Positions 1 to 8,399 of a stretch of 8,735 nt of DNA are shown here, piece by piece (the stretch's first letter is position 1; each line of letters starts with the position of its first letter). The notes beneath the pieces are model-generated. The model was not told the DNA's origin and made no database searches. It saw only the letters and a program-made list of their open reading frames with translations. The stretch is taken from NCBI GenBank assembly GCA_937888595.1, contig CALARK010000010.1, positions 1 through 8,735 on the forward strand. The letters run 5' to 3'. The translations under genes were made by a program, and so were the position numbers. Source of the DNA: an uncultured Sterolibacteriaceae bacterium. GTDB taxonomy: Bacteria; Pseudomonadota; Gammaproteobacteria; Burkholderiales; Rhodocyclaceae.

Positions 1-1250
1 CGGTCATCAACCTCAACCTGCGGTCGGTGGTCGCCGAACCCGAGGAAGGCCAGCCTTCGATTCTGGAGCGGCTCATTGCCCGCATGACGCAGCAGGAATA
101 CTGGCAGGCCTGCGAGAAGTGTGACCTCAAGGGCAAGTGCTTTGCCTACCATAACGCCCGGACCTTCCAGGACCCGGTTGCCGGACCCAAGGTGATCGAG
201 CGTCTGAAGATGCTCTACACCATTACCCACCTGCGCGGGCGACTGCACATCACCATGCGCGACCTACGTTCGGCGCTGGCCTTCATGCTGGTGGGCACCC
301 AGGACTGCGACGGCATTCACCAGCTCTATCAGAACGGTGGTGAGGAGACCCAGAATCGCATCCTTGACGGTTTCTATTTCAACTCGTGGCTTGGCGGGGC
401 GGAAGGCTCCAATGACCGACTAATTGCCCTGCTGCGCGAGATCGATGTTGCCGAAGTCAGCAACCCCGATCTGGACCGCGAGCTTGGCTTCCTCAATCCC
501 AAGACCAAGGCCATGAGCCGCTTCTCGTTCGCGGAGCGGGCCGGATATGACAATGAACTGGTGGAGACGCTGTTCGGCAGTCTGCCTCGCGATTACTCAT
601 CGAAGAACCGTGCCCGATTGATCGCCAAGCACCGGAATTACCTCTCGCACATGCGCCGTCGCCATTTCTTTGAACGACGAGACATCGGCTGGAAGGAGAT
701 GCTGCCTTACGGAAGCATCGATCCTTTCCTGGATGCCATTGAGCAGCCGGGCGCGAAAAGCGCCGATGAGGTAACCGCCATTCTCCGGGCCATCAACCGG
801 GGCGAAGGCTTGAGCGATCCGGCACGGCTGGGCAACCAGTTGGCGCTGCGTGTTCGCCAGGTGGATAAAGGCACCATCCGCAGTTACCGCCTCTTTGACG
901 GCGACCATTTCACGCTCCGCACCGAGCAGGAAACGGCGGCTCATCCTTTCCTCGAGTGCCTGTCTCAGGCGCTGGTGCTGCTTTACGACTCCGGCGACGG
1001 CCACAAAGCCAGCCTGCGCATCAATCTCGACATCTATGAAATGCTGATGCGGCTCAACAACGGCTACCGTCCCAGCATCGAGGAGCAGGAAGGTTTCTAC
1101 CTGAGCCTGGCGGTGTTCAAAAACGTTCTATCCGCCGCTCCCTATCAGGAAGTGCTCCTCACCGAAAGCGGCTTCGAATTCTTCCAGATCCGGCGCGACG
1201 ACAAAGGCATCCTGCATCTGGGAAAGGTAAGCAGGAGGGCTGAAGCATGA
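1..1250 (+). CDS. C-terminal part of a large P-loop ATPase-type defence protein (MAD6-like or DptF-like), 5' truncated
   Basis: The frame is open from base 3 to the TGA at 1248-1250, about 415 residues, with no start: the GTG at 27 lies inside an uninterrupted frame and has no ribosome site, so the gene begins upstream. Seen: a cysteine/histidine cluster C-x2-C-x5-C-x3-H (bases 111-152) that could bind zinc or an Fe-S cluster; then a helical stretch containing THLRGRLHITMRDLRSALAF (bases 222-281), which looks like the lid of an AAA-type ATPase; then a basic motif RRRHFFERRDIGW followed by MLPYG (bases 654-710). No Walker A or kinase motif is visible; both would lie upstream. From memory this tail resembles large kinase-ATPase proteins encoded beside DNA methyltransferases (MADS MAD6) and, more weakly, DptF. 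It overlaps the next gene by four bases. Its reality as a gene is near certain; the family is moderately supported. Confidence 0.85.
   Translation, partial: VINLNLRSVVAEPEEGQPSILERLIARMTQQEYWQACEKCDLKGKCFAYHNARTFQDPVAGPKVIERLKMLYTITHLRGRLHITMRDLRSALAFMLVGTQDCDGIHQLYQNGGEETQNRILDGFYFNSWLGGAEGSNDRLIALLREIDVAEVSNPDLDRELGFLNPKTKAMSRFSFAERAGYDNELVETLFGSLPRDYSSKNRARLIAKHRNYLSHMRRRHFFERRDIGWKEMLPYGSIDPFLDAIEQPGAKSADEVTAILRAINRGEGLSDPARLGNQLALRVRQVDKGTIRSYRLFDGDHFTLRTEQETAAHPFLECLSQALVLLYDSGDGHKASLRINLDIYEMLMRLNNGYRPSIEEQEGFYLSLAVFKNVLSAAPYQEVLLTESGFEFFQIRRDDKGILHLGKVSRRAEA
1233..1239 (+). promoter_or_regulatory. Shine-Dalgarno of the 560-residue gene
   Basis: AGGAGGG lies 7 bases before the ATG at 1247, inside the end of the preceding gene. 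This strong site fixes the start of gene 2, and its ATGA overlap with the upstream stop implies translational coupling. Confidence 0.85.
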
Positions 1251-2929
1251 GCATCAAAGGTAGAGACAAGGAGTTCCGCACTCCCAAGACCACTTACGTC
1301 GATTTCAAGCACATCGAGATGGATCGTGTGCTGACCATGCTCTTTCCTCGGTTGAAATATGACGGCTATGCCAGCCGACGCCCGCCCCGTGGCGGCGACC
1401 TGACCGTTGAAGAGTTCATGGAGGATTTCCTTGAGCATCCCGAATGGTTTGCGGGCTTTGATCGCTTTCCGCAGGTGGTACACCGCTGGATCGAAACCGA
1501 TCTGATGGATGTGGTGAATCGGGGCAAAGCCAATCAAGCCGTGGCCGCACCGAGGCCGCTGCATGGCAATACCTATAAGTTCCGCAACGCCAAGCACACC
1601 CGTGACTACGGCGCAGCCGAGCAGATCTACTGGATGCTTTTCTTTGCCCGCAAAGGCAAGGGCCAAGCGGCGCGGGATGCCTTGAAGCGCTTTTTCTTCC
1701 CGGGAATCGACCTGGTGACGGACCGCTACGATCCCAACGCTTCCGTGGATGTGGAAACGCAGGCCATCCTGCGTCTGGATCATCAGGTTACCCAGGACAT
1801 GAAGGACTCCAAGGAGCCCTCACGCTTCCAACCGCTGTGTATCGGCCAGGCCGATATTATGGCCGACGATATTCTGCGGCTACTGGCCTATGAGCCCTAT
1901 ATTCCGCGCTCGGTGCTGGTGGACTATCTCAAAACCCTGATGGCATTCCATCTGGCGCTTTACCACCTCAAGCTGCTGCAGATGCTGCCCAAGCTGGTGA
2001 AACAGCGCTCCGGCAACGATCTCTGCACCACCAAGGAATGCCCGATCAACCCGGGCCTCGACAATGCGTTGGAAGGCTGTCCTTATCGCGTGGCGCTGGT
2101 CGTCGATATGGGCGACGTCAACAATCCGCACATGGCAGAGCTGGCTCGCAAGTCCACTGACCGGCTCTATCGTCAGATACCGGCCTTTGTGCAGGCCAAC
2201 TTCGTCATCAAGAAGCTCGATGAGATGGCGGAATACCTGAGCAAGAAGACGGGCAAGCTGGCTACCCCTGGGGGCGGCGTGTTCACCGTTGGCGACCTGG
2301 TATCCCTGCTGAAACCCGAGCACGACGCCGAGCGCCAAGCCTACTTCAAATTCCGTCTGGCGAGCCTGATCGAGGAATCGACCTCCGGGAACGAGGACGT
2401 CGATCCGGAGATCCGAGAAGTCACTGGCATGGGCCTGGGCGAGTTCGAATCCTTCATCGAAATCCTGATGGCGTATCGCGGCAAGTATCACCGCCAGTAC
2501 ATCACTGAGTGTCTGGACTCTCTGCTGCTGAAGAACAAAGAAACTGGTCTGCTGGCCCAATCCCGGACCAAGGGAAGTCCTCGGCGATTTGTGCTGGGAA
2601 GCAAGCTGCTCGAAGTGCTCCTTCAGATCGCTGTGCTCACCCAGGACGGCGGGCGCTTTGTGACCCGCGAGGTCCGCATCGAGGAATTGTTGGCCTTTTT
2701 ACGAAACCGCTACGGCCTTCACATCGACCGGCTACCGGAAGGAACCCAGGCTAACAGCAGCATTCTCGACAGACGCGCCCTGCGTCTCAACCTTGAAGCC
2801 TTCAAGCGCCGCCTGCGTGAAATCGGGTTCTACGAGGACCTGTCGGATGCCTACGTGACCCAGAAGGTATCGCCCCGCTATGCCATTGAGAGAAATGACG
2901 GAACTGATAAGAACGGGAGGCACGCATGA
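1247..2929 (+). CDS. 560-residue protein of a modification-dependent defence cassette (MAD7-like / DptG position), function unknown
   Basis: The start at 1247 is set by AGGAGGG upstream and an ATGA overlap. I do not recognise a catalytic domain. Seen: a soluble, charged protein without signal peptide or membrane segments; a helical stretch around residues 215-250; a cysteine cluster C260-x4-C265-x12-C278, immediately followed by a hydrophobic strand ending VVDMGD (residues 285-290), so a structural metal site beside a Rossmann-like strand is possible; and a basic helical C-terminus (residues about 440-550) that could be a winged-helix or protein-docking region. Its place between an ATPase tail and a giant HerA-type ATPase matches MAD7 in MADS and DptG in Dnd restriction systems; at 560 residues it is longer than the DptG proteins I recall. 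A bridging or scaffold role is inferred from position only. It overlaps the next gene by four bases. Confidence 0.85.
   Translation: MSIKGRDKEFRTPKTTYVDFKHIEMDRVLTMLFPRLKYDGYASRRPPRGGDLTVEEFMEDFLEHPEWFAGFDRFPQVVHRWIETDLMDVVNRGKANQAVAAPRPLHGNTYKFRNAKHTRDYGAAEQIYWMLFFARKGKGQAARDALKRFFFPGIDLVTDRYDPNASVDVETQAILRLDHQVTQDMKDSKEPSRFQPLCIGQADIMADDILRLLAYEPYIPRSVLVDYLKTLMAFHLALYHLKLLQMLPKLVKQRSGNDLCTTKECPINPGLDNALEGCPYRVALVVDMGDVNNPHMAELARKSTDRLYRQIPAFVQANFVIKKLDEMAEYLSKKTGKLATPGGGVFTVGDLVSLLKPEHDAERQAYFKFRLASLIEESTSGNEDVDPEIREVTGMGLGEFESFIEILMAYRGKYHRQYITECLDSLLLKNKETGLLAQSRTKGSPRRFVLGSKLLEVLLQIAVLTQDGGRFVTREVRIEELLAFLRNRYGLHIDRLPEGTQANSSILDRRALRLNLEAFKRRLREIGFYEDLSDAYVTQKVSPRYAIERNDGTDKNGRHA
2915..2920 (+). 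promoter_or_regulatory. Shine-Dalgarno of the giant HerA-type gene
   Basis: GGGAGG ends 5 bases before the ATG at 2926. It sits inside the end of gene 2, whose TGA overlaps the new ATG as ATGA, so reinitiation or coupling is expected. It decides the start of gene 3. Confidence 0.8.
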
Positions 2930-5900
2930 GTAACGCGTTCACCAAGCTTTCCCAGGATAAATTGAACGCGTCGGTCGCTGGTCTGCTGTGCCCTCGTATC
3001 GAAGCGATCCTGGGTGATCGTGGCCCAGGCCACTGCATGCGGGTCACCGATCTTGATGACGATGTCATGGAGTCGGTCTGCAAGGAACTGCGGCGAACCC
3101 GGCCCGACGGGAACATCTTTATCCTCGGCAGCCATGACCAGGAGGGCATGCCTTTCCGGGTGACCTCCACCAAGCTGGTGGAACTGCGGAACCCTGACGC
3201 GAACGGCGAGCTGCGCCAACCTTTGCTGGTCTTCATACCGACCTCGCTCCGTACCAGCGCCGAGGATTCTTTTGGCGTGGCGACCTTCGAGGAGCTGGCT
3301 TTCACCGGTATCTACGAGGACCTGATCGACTCGCTGCTTGACCGGCTCCCGGCAACGCTGGTCGGCCATGTTCGCGATCTTTTGGGCATCCTCACCGAGG
3401 AGGAATGGCTGTTTGCCGACGATGTTTCCCGCGTGCGGTATCTGCTCACCGCGCTCGAAAACGGGATTGATGGAGAAACCCTCGGGGCCAGCCTGTATGA
3501 ATTGACGTTGATTCCGGACTTCAAGCTCTTTGCCGATCCCGGCATGGTCAATGGCAAGATTCACCGCAACCTCGGCAGCGTCCGTAGTCTGATGACCTCG
3601 CACAAGTCGGTTCGTGGTCGTATTGCCGATCTGGGACTCAGCGGCAAGGCATTAGAGTCGCGCCTGTTCACCTACTTTGAGAAATACGATGTCCAGGAGC
3701 CCGAATCCTGGACGCCGCCCATCGCGACCGACAAGAGCTGGTGGAGCATTTCTTTCGACAAATGGACGTTCCAGGAAGAGCTTTCTCTGGACAAGGTTCT
3801 TCTGACGGTGCTGGAGACCGACTTGCCGGTCATTGCGGAGGATGAGACCGACGACCAACTCTCCGGCCTCATCGGGCAACAGGTTCTGGTCCCGAACGAC
3901 CGCCGCAAAATGAACGTAGTGTTCGAGGTTAACCCTCACCCGGGCAAGGTCAGCGGCCTTGACCATTTTACGGTTCAAATCATTTCACAGAATGACGGCC
4001 CGGTAGGAAAATCCAAAAAGGTCAACGCATGGACGCCCAACCGCCTGCAATGCACGACCAACTTGGCCAAACTCAATAAAATTGAATTCGAGGAAGGTTG
4101 GCATTTCATCCGTGTAATGCCTTGGACGGCCGATGGCGACCCGATTCCGCTGGAAGCGGATTCCGCCTCCGAGGGCGCTAAACGCTCTTACGAGAGCGAG
4201 CCTTTTTATGTTCTGCCCGGTGGCAACATCGAGGAAGAACCGCCGCAACGCGCCATACCCATTGAGCAGAGCCTGGAGCATGCACGTTTCCGGCTGCAAC
4301 TGACTGCCCTGGGCGATGAACGCGATCCCGATGATATCGCCATCAGTGGTGTCGCCTGGGCCGAGGGCGGTCGTTCCAAGAAGACCTCCCGACAGGAAAC
4401 CCTGCACGCAAAATTCGGTCGTGAGGGCGCTGTTCAGATTCCGCTTTCGCGCATGCTCAAAACCATCGAGCAGCGCATCTTGGCGGAGCCCAAGCACCCG
4501 TCGGGCTGGCGAATGCAGATCAACCTGGATACCGCCGAGCCACCCTCCGAGGTCGGACTCACGCTGCCATCTTCCGCCGCGATGGCTTCCTTCCTGGCTG
4601 CCCGCGAAGAGTTTTTTGCAGCGGTGCGCAAAGACACTGCCGAGCTGATCATGCAGGGGCTGTCGTTCCGGGACTCGGAAAAGGAATGCCTTGCGTATGC
4701 TGAAAGCTACCTTGACCTGGTCAGGAACCTCATCCGTCAGGCCGAGACGACTTCCGGTGCCAAGCGTCAGCAACACCTGCAAGCGCTTAGAAATGTGCTG
4801 GCCGTTGATTCCATTCATGTCATCTTGACCGACTTCCGTGGAAGGCATCGGGAGGCTGTTTTGGCCTCACCAACCCATCCGCTCCGTGCCTTGTGGCTGA
4901 GCAGTTGGGTCACCCTGGGCAAGGATTGGATCGAGAAGATCAAGTCAGGTGGGAAAGATCACATTCCTCACGTCCGTTCCGCCCTGTTGGGTGGCCTTGT
5001 GCCCTCTGCCTATCCGGTCGGTATTCCCGTCGAGGATGGCCGCATCTTCACGCCGGTAGACAACCTGAATGCGTTTTGGGCGCTCTACGCCCCGACCACC
5101 GAGGAGAATTCCCGTGGCCTGATGGCGGTGATCTGTTCGGCCCTCGGCTTGGCCGAGCCCTCTGCGGCGGGAACCGATATTTCCGGAAAGGTCATTGCGG
5201 ACAAGATTGAGCGCTATCTCTCTCAGCATCCGTATGTGCGAGAGCTATCCCTGAACATCTTCAACCCCGGGGCCGGTTCGGTGATAGCGGAGGCCCTGAT
5301 ATCGCTCCAGCAGAAGCGCGAGCATGCCGATTTGCGCTATGACATCCGGCTCTTTACCTCCGATCCGGACTCGCCTGTTTTGGGTGAGGCGCTTGAATCC
5401 ATGGTCCGTCCCGGAGCGACAGTAAACGAGGCAGCCGATGCGTTTGCGACTTCGACCGGCAGCCATCTGTTCTCGAAGCTCAATTTGGCCAAGCACGCGC
5501 TGAATGAGTTCCACGCAAATTCCAAGGAATTTCCGGCACACATCAGCGTTCTTCTGGATGTATTTCCCGCCGAGGAGCTTTCCATCGCCGAGAAACCGAT
5601 GGGAGTGACGCCACTACATGGGTTGATACAGGACTTCGACACCGAATTCGTTGATGACGATTCGGGGACCTTCTGGAATAAGCGGCCGATTGTCGGGCGC
5701 TCCCTCGGCGCGGACAACCACGCCGCGTGTTTTGATTTACTGTCGTCGCTGAGCCGTCACCTCTGTTTTGCGACCTCAGCGGTTGCTGCTTCTGGTGCCA
5801 GTTTCAAGGCCGTACCCGTCGTGACCCTTGGCCTCGACGTAGCCCAACGAGAGCTGATCTACGAGGTTCACCAGATCAGCGATTGGGTGTTCACCATCGA

Positions 5901-8391
5901 CCGAAATATGGGGATTGAGTTTTTCGACCATGGCGGTCGGAAGAACAGACCGGACTATTTGATTGACTATGTGCCGGGAGCCAGCTCCCAGGCGACACAT
6001 AACCTGATCATCTCCTCGCGCTCGAACGATGAGCTGGAGGCCATGTTGAAACCGGTGCTGCTTGAGCACGGGTTGTCCGCCGACGGCGAGCAGTCGGTTC
6101 AGATCCTGGCAAACCTGCGGTCGCTTTCCGGCCAGCTCGCCCTGAAACTGATTTCCGCACGCACGCAACAGGCAGAGGCTCTTGGCCTGGCCCTGGCGCG
6201 GCTCTATCTCGAATATCAGGGCGCGTTGAGCAATCAGGTCATTGTGCCGCTGGACGCACACACGGACCTCTACCGCTCAAGCGGTGAATCAGACGACGTC
6301 AACGATGCCATCAGTCTGCAACGTACCGACTTGGGTTTGTTCGACCTGGATTTGAACACCAGGACGATCACTTGCAACCTGGTCGAGGTGAAGTGTTATT
6401 CGCAGGTCGGCGACTTTGCGGCTTTCAACCAACTGAAGGAGCGGATCTCCGCCCAGATCAATCAGAGTGAGCGCATCCTCCAGCGTCACTTTGACCCGGC
6501 CCTGAAAAAGCCGGACCGGCCGGATCGGTTGCTCAAGAGCCGGGAGTTGGCTCAGATCCTTCGGTTCTATCTGGAACGCTCACTGCGTTACGGGATCTTT
6601 GATGTGACCGCCGCGCAGGAAGCGCGAGGGCTACTTGAATCCATCGAACAGGGCTACTCGCTTCAATTCAGACGGTGCGCCCTGATCTTCGACTTTGACA
6701 AGGCCGGAACCGAAGCCCCGGACAACGAGGTGGGTATCGAATTCCACCGCATCGGCAAGGATCTCATTCACGCCTTGCTGGAGAACTGCCGTAAGCCTGT
6801 GTCCGTCGAGATTGAGGAAGAGCCGACCGCCCATCTCCTGAGCGAGCAGTTCATTCCCAACGTTCCGAAGCTCGATACAGCCGCTTTCATCGCGCCCAAG
6901 AGAGCCCGGTCAACGTCCTGGACGGTGGATGAGCTCTGGGACGAAGAGCCGGAGGCACCAATCATCCAGACAACACCTCCTGCCGCAGAGGAAACACACG
7001 CACCTGCTCAAGAGGAAAAGGAAGGACAGGCAGAACCCGTCGAGCAAGCACCTCGACCTTCCACCATCGCGCCTGAAGAAGAAAAAGAAGCCGAACAGCC
7101 CGCTGTCGTTGCTGTTGAACCGGAAGCACCTGTTCAACCCGAGCATGAAGCGCCGGAGCATCCGACACCCGAGCCCGCGCCTCAAACCGAGGTCAGCTAT
7201 GACATCATGCTGGGTGTTAATGGTGACTCGCCGCAGTACGGTTTGCTCGGAGAGGTTTCCGGCAGAAAGATCGCCCTGGACCTCAACCACACCCACACGA
7301 TCAGTCTCTTTGGGGTTCAAGGCGGCGGCAAGAGCTACACCCTTGGAACCGTCATTGAAATGGCCTCCATGCCGCTTCAGCACATCAATGTGCTGCCAAG
7401 CCCGCTCGCCACGGTCATTTTCCATTACAGCCCGACGCAGGATTATGCGCCGGAGTTTACTTCGATGATCAATGCCAACTCGGTGGATGAGGAGATCCGC
7501 ATCCTTCGTGAGCGTTACAAGGCCAACCCGGAGGCCCTGAAGGATGTCCTGATTCTTACCCCGGCAAACAAGGTGGATGATCGCCGGGCCGAGTACCCGG
7601 ATATCGAGGTTAAGCCGATTGCCTTTTCTGCCTCCGAACTCAAGGCGGCGCACTGGAAGTTCCTGATGGGAGCGATTGGCAGCCAGAGCATGTATATGCG
7701 GCAAATCAATCTCATCATGAGGGGGCTGCGGGATAACCTGACTTTGGATGCCCTGCGAACAGGCATCGATAACTCGGGTCTGTCCGATCACCTGAAAGAG
7801 CTGGCACAGACGCGACTGCTGTTCGCCAGCGAATATATCGATGACAACCAGCGACTCCAGGATCTGATTCGTCCAGGCCGGTTGATCATCGTGGATCTGC
7901 GAGATGAATACATCGAAAAGGACGAGGCCCTCGGCCTGTTCGTAGTGATGCTGCAGATTTTCTCGGAAGCAACCTACCAGGGAAGCGCCTTCAACAAGCT
8001 GGTGGTTTTCGATGAAGCCCACAAGTACATCGAGAACGATGACCTGGTTTCCGGCCTGGTAGAGGTTGTCCGTGAGATGCGACACAAGGGAACCAGCATC
8101 ATGGTCGCCTCTCAGGACCCGCCATCGGTCCCGGTCTCGCTGATCGAGCTGTCTTCACAGATCATCATGCATAAATTCAACTCGCCCGCTTGGCTGAAAC
8201 ATATCCAGAAAGCGAATGCCGCCCTTGGCGAGCTGACCTCCGACAAGATGAGCCACCTCGGAACCGGCGAAGCCTATGTATGGTCGAGCAAGGCCTCGGA
8301 CGACTCATTCACCCGGGGCGCGGTGAAGATCAAGTGCCGTCCTCGCATCACGCAGCATGGTGGCAGCACCAAAACGGCCGTGGGTCGGTAG
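2926..8391 (+). CDS. Giant nuclease-translocase: PD-(D/E)XK-like segment plus HerA/FtsK-type ATPase (MAD8-like / DptH-like)
   Basis: A 1821-residue protein, probably the DNA-translocating and cutting engine of the cassette. Domains in order: an N-terminal region (1-150) with a hydrophobic strand LLVFIP and the motif EDSF at 113-116; a large unrecognised middle (about 150-1080) with the conserved-looking motif SPTHPLRALW at 648-657; a PD-(D/E)XK-like nuclease segment with D1135/D1140 and E1154-V-K1156; a Glu/Pro/Ala-rich linker (1339-1422); and a C-terminal HerA-type ATPase with Walker A GVQGGGKS (1463-1470), Walker B LVVFDEAH (1692-1699), candidate arginine fingers R1716/R1719 and the sensor-like ASQDP (1728-1732). 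No signal peptide or membrane segment is seen, so it is cytoplasmic. Size and position fit MAD8 of MADS or DptH of Dnd restriction; the ATPase is certain, the nuclease likely, the family name inferred. ATG 2926 has a good ribosome site. Confidence 0.93.
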   Translation: MSNAFTKLSQDKLNASVAGLLCPRIEAILGDRGPGHCMRVTDLDDDVMESVCKELRRTRPDGNIFILGSHDQEGMPFRVTSTKLVELRNPDANGELRQPLLVFIPTSLRTSAEDSFGVATFEELAFTGIYEDLIDSLLDRLPATLVGHVRDLLGILTEEEWLFADDVSRVRYLLTALENGIDGETLGASLYELTLIPDFKLFADPGMVNGKIHRNLGSVRSLMTSHKSVRGRIADLGLSGKALESRLFTYFEKYDVQEPESWTPPIATDKSWWSISFDKWTFQEELSLDKVLLTVLETDLPVIAEDETDDQLSGLIGQQVLVPNDRRKMNVVFEVNPHPGKVSGLDHFTVQIISQNDGPVGKSKKVNAWTPNRLQCTTNLAKLNKIEFEEGWHFIRVMPWTADGDPIPLEADSASEGAKRSYESEPFYVLPGGNIEEEPPQRAIPIEQSLEHARFRLQLTALGDERDPDDIAISGVAWAEGGRSKKTSRQETLHAKFGREGAVQIPLSRMLKTIEQRILAEPKHPSGWRMQINLDTAEPPSEVGLTLPSSAAMASFLAAREEFFAAVRKDTAELIMQGLSFRDSEKECLAYAESYLDLVRNLIRQAETTSGAKRQQHLQALRNVLAVDSIHVILTDFRGRHREAVLASPTHPLRALWLSSWVTLGKDWIEKIKSGGKDHIPHVRSALLGGLVPSAYPVGIPVEDGRIFTPVDNLNAFWALYAPTTEENSRGLMAVICSALGLAEPSAAGTDISGKVIADKIERYLSQHPYVRELSLNIFNPGAGSVIAEALISLQQKREHADLRYDIRLFTSDPDSPVLGEALESMVRPGATVNEAADAFATSTGSHLFSKLNLAKHALNEFHANSKEFPAHISVLLDVFPAEELSIAEKPMGVTPLHGLIQDFDTEFVDDDSGTFWNKRPIVGRSLGADNHAACFDLLSSLSRHLCFATSAVAASGASFKAVPVVTLGLDVAQRELIYEVHQISDWVFTIDRNMGIEFFDHGGRKNRPDYLIDYVPGASSQATHNLIISSRSNDELEAMLKPVLLEHGLSADGEQSVQILANLRSLSGQLALKLISARTQQAEALGLALARLYLEYQGALSNQVIVPLDAHTDLYRSSGESDDVNDAISLQRTDLGLFDLDLNTRTITCNLVEVKCYSQVGDFAAFNQLKERISAQINQSERILQRHFDPALKKPDRPDRLLKSRELAQILRFYLERSLRYGIFDVTAAQEARGLLESIEQGYSLQFRRCALIFDFDKAGTEAPDNEVGIEFHRIGKDLIHALLENCRKPVSVEIEEEPTAHLLSEQFIPNVPKLDTAAFIAPKRARSTSWTVDELWDEEPEAPIIQTTPPAAEETHAPAQEEKEGQAEPVEQAPRPSTIAPEEEKEAEQPAVVAVEPEAPVQPEHEAPEHPTPEPAPQTEVSYDIMLGVNGDSPQYGLLGEVSGRKIALDLNHTHTISLFGVQGGGKSYTLGTVIEMASMPLQHINVLPSPLATVIFHYSPTQDYAPEFTSMINANSVDEEIRILRERYKANPEALKDVLILTPANKVDDRRAEYPDIEVKPIAFSASELKAAHWKFLMGAIGSQSMYMRQINLIMRGLRDNLTLDALRTGIDNSGLSDHLKELAQTRLLFASEYIDDNQRLQDLIRPGRLIIVDLRDEYIEKDEALGLFVVMLQIFSEATYQGSAFNKLVVFDEAHKYIENDDLVSGLVEVVREMRHKGTSIMVASQDPPSVPVSLIELSSQIIMHKFNSPAWLKHIQKANAALGELTSDKMSHLGTGEAYVWSSKASDDSFTRGAVKIKCRPRITQHGGSTKTAVGR
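6181..6700 (+). other. PD-(D/E)XK-like nuclease segment within the giant protein
   Basis: Residues about 1086-1258. A helix containing LYLEYQ precedes a strand-rich block: RTDLGLFDLD (D1135, D1140, D1142), a short turn, then LVEVKCYS with E1154 and K1156, followed by an amphipathic helix with repeated Gln/Ile. The acidic residue, a hairpin of 14-19 residues and then E-x-K in a hydrophobic strand is the core signature of this superfamily. A hydrophobic strand ALIFDF near the end could close the fold. Metal-dependent DNA cleavage is inferred; a degenerate DNA-binding version is possible. Confidence 0.7.
6940..7194 (+). other. Acidic Glu/Pro/Ala-rich low-complexity linker
   Basis: Residues about 1339-1423 consist almost wholly of E, P, A, Q, T and V, with many EE and EEKE runs and no predicted hydrophobic core. 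It separates the nuclease-like part from the HerA ATPase and is most simply a long flexible, negatively charged tether. The DNA here is A/G-rich, including a GAAGAAGAAAAAGAAG stretch near 7075-7091. Confidence 0.85.
7195..8391 (+). other. C-terminal HerA/FtsK-superfamily ATPase domain
   Basis: Residues about 1424-1821. It opens with a small beta-rich lead-in containing LLGEVSGRKIALDLNHTHTI, typical of the HerA-family start, then Walker A with K1469 and S1470, a hydrophobic strand LIIVDLRDE (D1657), Walker B D1696-E1697 followed by AH, basic residues R1716 and R1719, and ASQDP. Such ATPases form hexameric rings that pump double-stranded DNA and usually work with a nuclease; here the nuclease-like part is in the same chain. 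Confidence 0.93.
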
Positions 8392-8395
8392 GAGG
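8390..8395 (+). promoter_or_regulatory. Shine-Dalgarno of the HARE-HTH gene, overlapping the upstream stop
   Basis: AGGAGG is a perfect anti-16S core and shares its first two bases with the TAG stop of the giant gene (TAGGAGG). The ATG follows after 4 bases at 8400. Termination of gene 3 therefore happens on the ribosome site of gene 4, which implies coupled expression and supports this start. Confidence 0.8.
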
Positions 8396-8399
8396 CGCA

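Noticed and set aside
27..29. GTG as start of the first gene
   Set aside because: The frame stays open to the window edge, there is no ribosome site before it, and the product would lack the ATP-binding region; the gene is truncated instead.
4183..4198. 6-bp inverted repeat CGCTCT-TACG-AGAGCG
   Set aside because: Short stem in GC-rich coding DNA, expected by chance; no T-run and no gene boundary nearby.
3985..4848. 287-codon open frame on the - strand
   Set aside because: Entirely opposite the giant coding sequence, with no recognisable domain; explained by codon bias of the real gene.
6929..7468. 179-codon + frame overlapping the linker, possible frameshift product
   Set aside because: The A-rich stretch near 7080 does not form an in-frame slippery heptamer, the translation is basic low-complexity, and the main frame continues intact into the Walker A motif.
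6910..8085. 391-codon open frame on the - strand opposite the HerA domain
   Set aside because: It lies wholly opposite a gene with clear Walker motifs, has no convincing ribosome site, and its low-complexity C-terminus is the complement of the acidic linker. It is a GC-rich shadow frame.
2926..8391. Assignment to BREX (BrxC/PglY or BrxHI)
   Set aside because: The Walker A context and ASQDP sensor are HerA-type, the nuclease-like segment is fused in the same chain, and no BREX gene such as pglZ or brxL is present.
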